This document shows, in pieces, positions 1 through 5,701 of a DNA stretch of 7,227 bases (position 1 is the first letter of the stretch; each line of letters starts with the position of its first letter). The DNA is from Octadecabacter sp. Lineage in GTDB: Bacteria; Pseudomonadota; Alphaproteobacteria; Rhodobacterales; Rhodobacteraceae. The notes under the pieces are model-generated. The model saw nothing but the letters and a program-made list of their open reading frames with translations. It searched no databases and was not told the DNA's origin. The DNA lies in contig JAHBAO020000375.1 in assembly GCA_018500065.2 (NCBI GenBank), positions 1 to 7,227 of the forward strand, given 5' to 3'. The position numbers were made by a program, and so were the translations under genes.

Positions 1-1070
1 CGTTCAAAGGCCAAATGGCCGATCACATGGATTTCCGAGACGTGGTGCATGCAACGCAGTTGCAGATGCTGGAACAACACGGCGACAACGTGTTTCAGGG
101 CCGCGTGATTGAAGTCCACATTGGCACGCTGCTGGCGGATCAGGCGTTCACTTTCACTGACTGGACAGCGGAAATGAAGGCCAAGGCTTCTGTTTGTATT
201 TCCAACGATGAGACGTTGATCGGCTCGCTTGAGCTTTCAAAATCCCGTATCCAAATCATGATCGATAAGGGCATGGAGCATGACAACGGCATGTTGGCAG
301 GTTTGATCGCGAAGGCCGACAAGCGCATCGCTGAAATCAAGTCTGGCGAGAAACCGGCATTGCAGCCTGACAGCAACGCCAAGTATTTTGCAGAAGTGGT
401 CGTTGATCTAGACACCATCGTTGAACCGATGATCGCTGACCCTGACGTAAAAAATGCTGATATTTCAAAGCGTTACACCCATGACACCATCCGCCCGATT
501 TCCTTTTATGCAGACAAGAAGGTCGATCTTGGCTTTGTGGGGTCGTGCATGGTGCACAAGGGTGACGTGAAAATCGTCGCTCAGATGCTGCGCAACTTGG
601 AAAAGGACTCTGGCAAGGTTGAGTTCAAAGCGCCGCTTGTCGTCGCCGCGCCCACCTACAACATCATTGATGAGTTGAAGGAAGAAGGCGACTGGACTGT
701 GCTGCAAAAGTACTCTGGTTTCGAGTTCAACGATGCAGCGCCAAAGAACACCGCACGGACAGAGTACGAGAACATTCTCTATCTCGAACGTCCGGGCTGT
801 AACCTTTGCATGGGTAACCAGGAAAAGGCGGCCAAAGGTGACACGGTTCTCGCAACGTCCACGCGTCTATTCAAAGGCCGTGTTGTTGAAGATACCGCTG
901 AGAAAACTGGCGAGTCCTTGTTGGCGTCTACCCCAGTCGTCGTGCTCTCCGCGATCCTCGGGCGCACACCAACACTGGACGAGTACAAAGACGCGGTTGA
1001 GGGCATCGACCTCACCAAGTTCGCCCCGCCAATCGAAAAGCCAGCGGGCGCTAAATCCGCGCACTTCTAA
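1..1070 (+). CDS. acnB: Aconitate hydratase B (AcnB), C-terminal part; 5' end outside the window
   Basis: Cytoplasmic [4Fe-4S] enzyme interconverting citrate and isocitrate in the TCA cycle; the family often also hydrates 2-methyl-cis-aconitate in the methylcitrate cycle. The frame is open from base 3 (F-K-G-Q before the first ATG at 15), so the ATG is internal and about 355 C-terminal residues are present, compared with 865 in E. coli AcnB. Counting from that ATG, the cluster ligands are C178 (in GFVGSCM) and C262/C265 (in PGCNLCMGNQ). The substrate-binding arginines of TSTRLFKGR are R284 and R289, with the same offsets from the cysteines as E. coli C769, R791 and R796. The C178-C262 spacing of 84 exceeds the 59 of E. 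coli, which implies an insertion of about 25 residues just before the second cluster motif; I believe this reflects a longer AcnB subgroup but cannot check it. It ends with TAA and is followed by a strong terminator. The product is certain; the upstream portion is unseen. Confidence 0.96.
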   Translation, partial: FKGQMADHMDFRDVVHATQLQMLEQHGDNVFQGRVIEVHIGTLLADQAFTFTDWTAEMKAKASVCISNDETLIGSLELSKSRIQIMIDKGMEHDNGMLAGLIAKADKRIAEIKSGEKPALQPDSNAKYFAEVVVDLDTIVEPMIADPDVKNADISKRYTHDTIRPISFYADKKVDLGFVGSCMVHKGDVKIVAQMLRNLEKDSGKVEFKAPLVVAAPTYNIIDELKEEGDWTVLQKYSGFEFNDAAPKNTARTEYENILYLERPGCNLCMGNQEKAAKGDTVLATSTRLFKGRVVEDTAEKTGESLLASTPVVVLSAILGRTPTLDEYKDAVEGIDLTKFAPPIEKPAGAKSAHF

Positions 1071-1097
1071 ACAACTCACCGCTAGGTGAAAAAATTT

Positions 1098-1130
1098 CGG
1101 GCGCATCGAAAGATGCGCCCGTTTTTTATT
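1098..1130 (+). terminator. Intrinsic terminator of acnB, possibly bidirectional
   Basis: A perfect 10-bp stem CGGGCGCATC / GATGCGCCCG (1098-1107 and 1112-1121) closes a stable GAAA tetraloop and is followed by TTTTTTATT. It starts 27 bases after the acnB stop. On the other strand the same stem is followed by AAATTTTTTC, so it may also end the convergent transcript of the polysaccharide gene, whose stop is at 1172. Confidence 0.93.
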
Positions 1131-1171
1131 CGGATTTGGGGCGTCGTCCCTGCCCTACGGCAACGTCGCGA

Positions 1172-3076
1172 TCACTTCACATCCGCAGGCATTTCATGCT
1201 CCGGTACGTGATACCCGCTGGCATACTCGCGCACGAGCCTGCGGATTTCATCCCGATCAGCATCCGCGACAGCCGCCTCAAAGTCCTTCAGCATCCGCTT
1301 GGTCATGATTTCGCCGTGTTTCTCTTCCTGCGCACGCAGAATTTTTTCATGCGGCGTCTCAGTGAGCGAGGCGTTGTCGATCAGCAGCTCTTCGTATAGC
1401 TTTTCACCAGGGCGCAATCCGGTGACCTTAATCTCAATCCCACCCGGGGCATTGGGCGATTGCACAGTCGCACCCGACATCTCAATCATGCGGCGCGCGA
1501 TGTCGATGATCCGCATCGGTTTGCCCATGTCCAAAACGAAGACATCACCACCCTCGGAAAACGCACCTGCGAGCAGCACGAGCCGTGACGCTTCTGGAAT
1601 CGTCATGAAAAACCGGGTGACCTCGGGGTGGGTCACCGTAACTGGGCCGCCGTGGCGGATTTGTTTTTGAAACAGCGGCAACACGGACCCGGATGAGCCC
1701 AACACATTGCCAAACCGCACCATCGAAAACCGCGTCTTAGCAGACCGAGACGCAAGGTCTTGCAGCACAAGTTCCGCCAAGCGTTTCGTGGCGCCCATTA
1801 TATTCGTCGGGCGAACGGCCTTGTCGGTCGACACGAGAATGAACCGCTCAACACCAGCGGCCAACGCCGTCTCTGCCAACGTGCGCGTGCCGAGAATATT
1901 GTTTCGCGCGCCCTCAATCTCGTTTTCCTCAATCAGCGGCACGTGCTTATAAGCCGCGGCGTGCAGCACGATTTCCACCTTCTGGCTGCGCATTATGGCT
2001 TCAACGCGGCGGCGATCACACACAGACCCAAGGCGCGCGACGACTTCAATATTCTTGCTGGCTGCCTCCGCACGAAGCGCGGCCTCGATCTCATAAAGCG
2101 CGTATTCACTTTGCTCAAACAGCACGATGCGTTCCGGATTACATTCCAGCAACTGCTTGCATAGCTCGGACCCAATGGACCCCCCTGCCCCCGTCACCAT
2201 CACAGAGCGGCCCGCGTAGGATTTTGCGACAACAGGCAGATCAAGGTTTACCTTTTTACGCCCAAGGAGCGCTTCTGGCGCGACAAGCTGAAGTTCCTTG
2301 CTGCGACCGGATATCAGATCGACAAAGGACGGCAAAACTTGAATTTCGACTCCAAGTTCATCGAGGTCTTCGACGATGCGCGCAACTCCGGACTGATCCA
2401 ATGAGGGGATTGCGATCAAAACCCTAGACACCTGCCCGCCAGCAACCAACCGTTTCAAACCATCGCGCGAATGAACCCGTAACCCCGCGATGTTTAGGCC
2501 TTTATAGGACGGGTCATCGGCAACAAAACAGACCGGAACGACCTCTGGACTTTGACGCAGGGCAGATGACAACTGAATGCCCGCAGCCCCAGCCCCGAAA
2601 ATCGCAACCGGCGTCGCGTTGCGCGATTTAGCGATCCATTGAAGGCTGAGAATTACGCTAACGCGGCCGAAAAACGAAAGAATGCAAAACGTGACAGCGA
2701 AAATGACCGGGATTGAACGCAGCGATCCAACGCCAAAGATCAAACTCGAAAGCGACGCAGTCGCACCCAGAAGGCACCCCACGGCGGCAATCCGCAAGGC
2801 GCCGCGAAAGTCCAAAGTTGAAAGCTTGATCCACGGTAGGCGGCAAACGATTATAGCGAACGGTGCGGCCACAAACGTGACCACCAAAACCTCCCAAGAA
2901 CCGGACAGCCGATCCAGTGGAAGTGCCGTACCGAACCGCAGCGCATAGGCCACATAAAGCGCAATTGGCACCAGCAGTATATCTGCAGCCAACATAACCA
3001 TGCGCTTCATGCTACGAGGCAGTTTGATCGACATAAAACTTTGCCACTCTCCAACGGGTTGATTTTTAATAGGCAT
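1172..3076 (-). CDS. Membrane-bound CapD/WbpM/PglF-type nucleotide-sugar 4,6-dehydratase (polysaccharide biosynthesis)
   Basis: A 634-residue protein of the large two-Rossmann SDR family that converts UDP-GlcNAc (or a related UDP-sugar) to a 4-keto-6-deoxy intermediate for capsule, O-antigen or glycan synthesis. Four hydrophobic membrane segments lie near residues 25-47, 62-80, 93-117 and 122-145. A first nucleotide-binding fold follows (GAGAAG 161-166), then the catalytic SDR domain with TGAGGSIGSELC at 295-306. The active-site region is STDK (416-419) followed by M427-x3-K431; Met replaces the usual SDR Tyr, as in WbpM and PglF. RFGNVLGS (454-461) and GEKLYEEL (557-564) are further family motifs. 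Full length, no break. M15 (start at 3034) may be the real start: it has GGAGAG 12 bases upstream and gives the short pre-membrane tail usual in this family, whereas M1 has only a weak AAAGAG. The gene lies 86 bases after repC on the same strand and converges on acnB. The exact substrate cannot be read from sequence. Confidence 0.93.
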   Translation of the reverse strand: MPIKNQPVGEWQSFMSIKLPRSMKRMVMLAADILLVPIALYVAYALRFGTALPLDRLSGSWEVLVVTFVAAPFAIIVCRLPWIKLSTLDFRGALRIAAVGCLLGATASLSSLIFGVGSLRSIPVIFAVTFCILSFFGRVSVILSLQWIAKSRNATPVAIFGAGAAGIQLSSALRQSPEVVPVCFVADDPSYKGLNIAGLRVHSRDGLKRLVAGGQVSRVLIAIPSLDQSGVARIVEDLDELGVEIQVLPSFVDLISGRSKELQLVAPEALLGRKKVNLDLPVVAKSYAGRSVMVTGAGGSIGSELCKQLLECNPERIVLFEQSEYALYEIEAALRAEAASKNIEVVARLGSVCDRRRVEAIMRSQKVEIVLHAAAYKHVPLIEENEIEGARNNILGTRTLAETALAAGVERFILVSTDKAVRPTNIMGATKRLAELVLQDLASRSAKTRFSMVRFGNVLGSSGSVLPLFQKQIRHGGPVTVTHPEVTRFFMTIPEASRLVLLAGAFSEGGDVFVLDMGKPMRIIDIARRMIEMSGATVQSPNAPGGIEIKVTGLRPGEKLYEELLIDNASLTETPHEKILRAQEEKHGEIMTKRMLKDFEAAVADADRDEIRRLVREYASGYHVPEHEMPADVK

Positions 3077-3125
3077 TTCCGCGCTCTTTGTCTACTGACG
3101 GCCAGATTTGCGTCGCTAACGTAAA

Positions 3126-3140
3126 CAAGTAATCTACTTG
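3126..3140. repeat. Perfect inverted repeat in the repC-dehydratase gap, possible operator
   Basis: CAAGTA-ATC-TACTTG is a 6-bp dyad with a 3-base centre, located 50 bases upstream of the longest start of the sugar-nucleotide dehydratase gene and 23 bases after the repC stop. There is no run of T after it, so it is not an intrinsic terminator. The position would suit a regulator site for the dehydratase gene, but I see no convincing -35/-10 pair in this 86-base gap and its role is a guess. Confidence 0.3.
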
Positions 3141-3162
3141 GATTTATCAGCGCCGCCCATCC

Positions 3163-4509
3163 TCACGCTGCGATCCCGCTCAAACGCCCATAAAAGCTAC
3201 GTTCCAAATTCAACGCCCCTGCCCCGGCTTTTTCGACCATACCGCGGAGATATCCACCCGGTGATGCAACTTCGCCCGCGGAATGTTTCTCAAACACCAG
3301 AACCAGCGCTGCCGTTGCGATTTGGGGGCCAAGTCGGTCCTGTGCCACGTTCCATGCGTGCTCGGAAATGCCGATCATGGGCCTCAACTGGCCCGCAACC
3401 CGGTGCAAATCGCCCCAATCTTTCAGGAACCCGCCCATATTGCGCGCCCAAGACGCAAATTCAGGGCAGGCCTGCATCACTGTCGCCAAATCAAGCGCCG
3501 CACCGCGCTTCTTGCGCGTCTCGGCAACCCATTCTTCCAGCGCCTCATCAACTTGGCTCTCTGGTGGAGCATTTGGCACCACGCTCGCCGCTTCCTCTTT
3601 TTCTGAGGAATTACAGGTTACAGAAACAAGTTGATTTGTAATTAGTATATGAGGGTCGGAATTGACCTCGCTGGGGTCCATATCTTGAGTCTTATTAGTG
3701 ATTTGTGCGCTCGTTTCAGGCACACTTTCCACAACTTCGATCGACTGAACGGCTTTAAGGTAAGCAGTCTCAATATGCTCCTGAAGCTGCTTGAAGCGCT
3801 CCAAAAGCCCCATAAGACGCTCAGATGCCCCAGCCCGGCGTGGTAAACACCCTAGAAGGTCCTCGAATGCTCCTGTGAAGTGCGCCCACGCGCCCTTGAG
3901 CGCCCCGCTGAGGGCCGCCTCGATGCGCGCGCGGATCATGCGGCGTGCGACAGTGATTTGACGCTTCAGGCGCTGACAGAGGGCGCGTTCGGCCTGTAGT
4001 TCGGCGTGCAGCTGCTCAAATTCCTCGACGCGTGCCGACAAGGGCGACAAATCAAAGCCGTAAGCCTCGATAATGACGCCCTCAGCGTCCCTGCGGCCCC
4101 AGCGCTTCCCATTGGGGCTATCTTGGAACGCAATGGCCCCAGCCTCGGCTAAACGCCGCGCATGACGTTTCAACGCCGAGAGGGAAAAACCCGTCTGCTC
4201 CATCAGATACGCATTGGAGGCCCAAACAATGGGCCGCCTGCCCTCCTCCCAGTCTTGCGACTGCGTAAAGGCCCCCAACGTGTCCAGAAGCATCATGTCG
4301 CCGGCTTTCAGGCCGATATGGGCCCCTACCCGCTTCACGGCCACGAATGCGCGTGATTTGGGCACCGCGAGGCGTTCACCCTCTTGGGCAAGTTGCTCGG
4401 CGATACCAAGGCCAGGTGTTGGCTTGCGCCAGCCTGACGGCACAGAAATATCATGCTGGACCCCGATAGGCCCAGTTACCCCGTGGGGCGACGTCATTGA
4501 TTGTCCCAT
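3163..4509 (-). CDS. repC: Plasmid replication initiator RepC of a repABC replicon
   Basis: RepC is the only protein essential for replication in repABC plasmids; it binds an origin within its own gene and acts mainly in cis. The N-terminal half is typical of the family: GWRKPTPG (26-33), a conserved block at about 52-150 containing a winged-helix DNA-binding region (SLSALKRHARRLAEAG, 109-124), then a basic and acidic coiled-coil-like stretch at about 160-200. A polar, poorly conserved linker (about 260-325) leads to the conserved C-terminal domain with FLKDWGDLHRVAGQLRPMIG (361-380) and ASPGGYLRGMVEKA (415-428). At 448 residues it is slightly longer than many RepC proteins (about 400-440). 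M5 (start at 4497) may be the true start: GGGA lies 8 bases before it, while M1 has no clear ribosome-binding site. It is the third gene of the operon, 196 bases after repB; the gap encodes the antisense RNA that limits its expression. Complete, no frameshift. Confidence 0.96.
   Translation of the reverse strand: MGQSMTSPHGVTGPIGVQHDISVPSGWRKPTPGLGIAEQLAQEGERLAVPKSRAFVAVKRVGAHIGLKAGDMMLLDTLGAFTQSQDWEEGRRPIVWASNAYLMEQTGFSLSALKRHARRLAEAGAIAFQDSPNGKRWGRRDAEGVIIEAYGFDLSPLSARVEEFEQLHAELQAERALCQRLKRQITVARRMIRARIEAALSGALKGAWAHFTGAFEDLLGCLPRRAGASERLMGLLERFKQLQEHIETAYLKAVQSIEVVESVPETSAQITNKTQDMDPSEVNSDPHILITNQLVSVTCNSSEKEEAASVVPNAPPESQVDEALEEWVAETRKKRGAALDLATVMQACPEFASWARNMGGFLKDWGDLHRVAGQLRPMIGISEHAWNVAQDRLGPQIATAALVLVFEKHSAGEVASPGGYLRGMVEKAGAGALNLERSFYGRLSGIAA
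3596..3733. other. Candidate replication origin (oriV) inside repC
   Basis: In studied repABC plasmids the origin is an AT-rich segment within repC. This block is clearly richer in A/T than the flanking repC sequence and encodes the variable linker. It has an inverted repeat AATTACA (3609-3615) / TGTAATT (3637-3643), a tandem TTACAG (3611-3616, 3618-3623), direct repeats of ATTAGT (3641-3646, 3694-3699) and GATTTGT (3633-3639, 3700-3706), and at 3725-3733 CTTTCCACA, one mismatch from the DnaA-box pattern TTWTNCACA. Location by analogy and composition only. Confidence 0.45.
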
Positions 4510-4552
4510 ATTTTTCTAAACGCTGCAGATACCCGTTCGCCCAAGGGCGTTT
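4510..4552 (-). promoter_or_regulatory. Leader of repC with competing short hairpins
   Basis: On the mRNA (minus) strand, a small hairpin CGCC-CTTG-GGCG (4549-4538) lies just upstream of repC. AAACGC (4552-4547) can alternatively pair with GCGTTT (4523-4518), next to the start region, and the two structures share bases so cannot coexist. In known repABC plasmids, antisense RNA binding upstream changes the fold of the repC leader and blocks its expression. This is the right place for such a switch, but both stems are short and no folding was computed. Confidence 0.35.
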
Positions 4553-4556
4553 TTTG

Positions 4557-4585
4557 TTGTGTGGTGATTCGGGGACTGCTAAGAT
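4557..4585 (+). promoter_or_regulatory. Candidate promoter of the antisense incompatibility RNA
   Basis: TTGTGG (4557-4562), a 17-base spacer and TAAGAT (4580-4585) form a plausible sigma-70 promoter pointing toward the terminator at 4622-4654, with transcription starting near 4592. The -35 box matches only TTG of TTGACA. The choice is supported by the resulting transcript length, about 62 nt, close to the size known for repABC antisense RNAs. Confidence 0.5.
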
Positions 4586-4591
4586 TGTGGT

Positions 4592-4654
4592 GCGAAGACA
4601 ATCAGCGCTTTGGCGTTGCAGCCCTCGGAACTCCGGTTTCGAGGGTTTCTTTTT
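4592..4654 (+). ncRNA. Counter-transcribed incompatibility RNA (ctRNA) of the repABC replicon
   Basis: repABC plasmids encode a small antisense RNA in the repB-repC gap, transcribed opposite to the operon, that pairs with the repC leader and represses RepC, setting copy number and incompatibility. Here the 196-base gap contains a plus-strand promoter candidate ending at 4585 and a strong intrinsic terminator whose T tract ends at 4654, giving an RNA of about 62 nt with a single 3' hairpin. Size, orientation and position all agree with the family. The 3' end is well defined by sequence; the 5' end (about 4592) is an estimate from the -10 box. Confidence 0.72.
4622..4654 (+). terminator. Intrinsic terminator forming the 3' hairpin of the ctRNA
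   Basis: CCCTCGGAAC (4622-4631) pairs with GTTTCGAGGG (4636-4645) over all ten positions, one of them G-T, around a TCCG loop, and is followed by TTTCTTTTT (4646-4654). In the ctRNA family this hairpin is both terminator and pairing element. Confidence 0.85.
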
Positions 4655-4692
4655 GCGTTATTCTCCTTGTTTGCTCATGTCCTCATTTTCGA

Positions 4693-4712
4693 CAGTTAAC
4701 AGCTGTTAACTG
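4693..4712. promoter_or_regulatory. parS: parS centromere site overlapping the repB stop codon
   Basis: CAGTTAACAGCTGTTAACTG is a perfect 20-bp palindrome containing the 16-bp core GTTAACAGCTGTTAAC (4695-4710). The core fits the repABC parS pattern GTTNNNNGCNNNNAAC and recurs exactly twice more in this window. The repB TAA stop (4708-4706) lies inside it. RepB is expected to bind here for partition. Confidence 0.88.
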
Positions 4713-5701
4713 CCCTCTCCTCCAGCCTCATCTTGAAACGTCTGGTAGGATTCCTTGAGCAGTCGGTCGATGTTGTCATCAAACCAGTCTGCAAATGCTT
4801 TGTTCTGTCCGGCGCGTTTGACCGTAAGCGTGACCGATGAACCGGTCGACTTAACGGTGCTTCCCGCCACTGGATTGCGTTCCACTGCGCGCGCTTCGGG
4901 TGCGCCGCGTTTTGACAGGCTGCTCAGCACAGCCTCCAATCGCGCATCGGACGGTGTTTCGATATCCAGCGTCGCCAACAGACGAAACGCCGAGTCCTCG
5001 GTGAGGTGACCCGCATCAAATGCCGCAGCGAGCGCCATCCATTTTGGTCGCCCTGCCCCAGGTGCTGGGCCGATTTTCACCCCGACCAGATCAGGGATCA
5101 GTCGTGCGACGCGCTCCAGTTGCGACAAAGTGTTCTTGCTGATCGACAGCGCCTGCTGCGCTTCTTCACGGGAATGGCCCTGATCAAGGATTGCGTGGGC
5201 AAACCGCGCCCTTTCATAAAAGCTCAGATCCTGACGGCTAGCATTCTCCAGCCCCTTGGCCATCAACGCCTCGCTGTCATCCAAGGTACGGATCAGCGCT
5301 TTGACGGGAATGCCGAGCTCCTGACAAGCAAGCGTGCGACGACGGCCATAGACGACCTCGAACTTGCCATCCCGATCGGCGGCAGGACGCAGCAACACCG
5401 GAACCTGCTGGCCACTGGTGCGGATGCTCTCAATCAGGTTTTGAACGTCGTCGGCCTCGTCGCTGTTAACAGCTGTTAACTCAAGCCTGTCCTGCGGGCC
5501 CCACGGCAGGATCAACGCGGTCTCAATCTCTTGAATGCCGCCCAAACCCGCACGAACAGACCCGACCGTACCCTTCGGCAACGTCCGGTGCGCCCGCGTC
5601 GTATTGTGTGACTGTTCCGGCGCAACACCGGTCGTTGCTGCCGTAATCGCGGCCATGATGCCCACTTTGTTTTTATCGAGTGCCATTCCTAGCGCCCCCA
5701 T
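4706..5701 (-). CDS. repB: Plasmid partition protein RepB (ParB family)
   Basis: ParB-like DNA-binding protein that binds parS and works with RepA to segregate the replicon and to strengthen repression of the operon. Domains in the 331-residue frame: a flexible N-terminus, the ParB/Srx-like domain at about 68-165 with VYGRRRTLAC (117-126) and ENASRQDLSFYERA (152-165), a helix-turn-helix at about 176-200 (SREEAQQALSISKNTLSQLE) and a C-terminal dimerisation region ending in DWFDDNIDRLLKESY (305-319). Length is normal for RepB. The long start (5701) overlaps repA by 13 bases; M6 (start at 5686, MALDKNKVG) begins two bases after the repA TAG, with AGGA directly upstream and GGGGG further off, and is the likelier start by translational coupling. 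Residues E74-L-T-A-V-N79 are encoded by a parS palindrome, and a second one covers the stop codon. Complete. Confidence 0.95.
   Translation of the reverse strand: MGALGMALDKNKVGIMAAITAATTGVAPEQSHNTTRAHRTLPKGTVGSVRAGLGGIQEIETALILPWGPQDRLELTAVNSDEADDVQNLIESIRTSGQQVPVLLRPAADRDGKFEVVYGRRRTLACQELGIPVKALIRTLDDSEALMAKGLENASRQDLSFYERARFAHAILDQGHSREEAQQALSISKNTLSQLERVARLIPDLVGVKIGPAPGAGRPKWMALAAAFDAGHLTEDSAFRLLATLDIETPSDARLEAVLSSLSKRGAPEARAVERNPVAGSTVKSTGSSVTLTVKRAGQNKAFADWFDDNIDRLLKESYQTFQDEAGGEGS
5465..5480. promoter_or_regulatory. parS: parS centromere site inside the repB coding sequence
   Basis: An exact 16-bp palindrome GTTAACAGCTGTTAAC lies in frame in repB, where it encodes the L-T-A-V-N part of residues 75-79. 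It is identical to the cores at 4695-4710 and 7015-7030. It is flanked by unrelated sequence, so the identity of the three sites is confined to the binding core. Confidence 0.87.

Noticed and set aside
733..1089. Plus-strand frame of 118 residues overlapping acnB
   Set aside because: It is a +1 shadow within acnB, whose own frame carries the conserved Fe-S and substrate motifs throughout.
3138..3641. Plus-strand open frame of 167 residues over the 3' end of repC
   Set aside because: Antisense to the conserved RepC C-terminal domain; proline- and arginine-rich translation with no domain; no ribosome-binding site noted.
4538..4555. Plus-strand hairpin CGCC-CAAG-GGCG followed by TTTTTT, resembling an intrinsic terminator
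   Set aside because: The stem is only 4 bp and there is no plus-strand gene before it; it lies upstream of the ctRNA promoter. It could stop antisense read-through, but is more simply part of the repC leader structure.
4497..4758. Short plus-strand frames in the repB-repC gap
   Set aside because: They cover the ctRNA, its terminator and parS, show no family resemblance, and the gap is better explained by these RNA and DNA elements.
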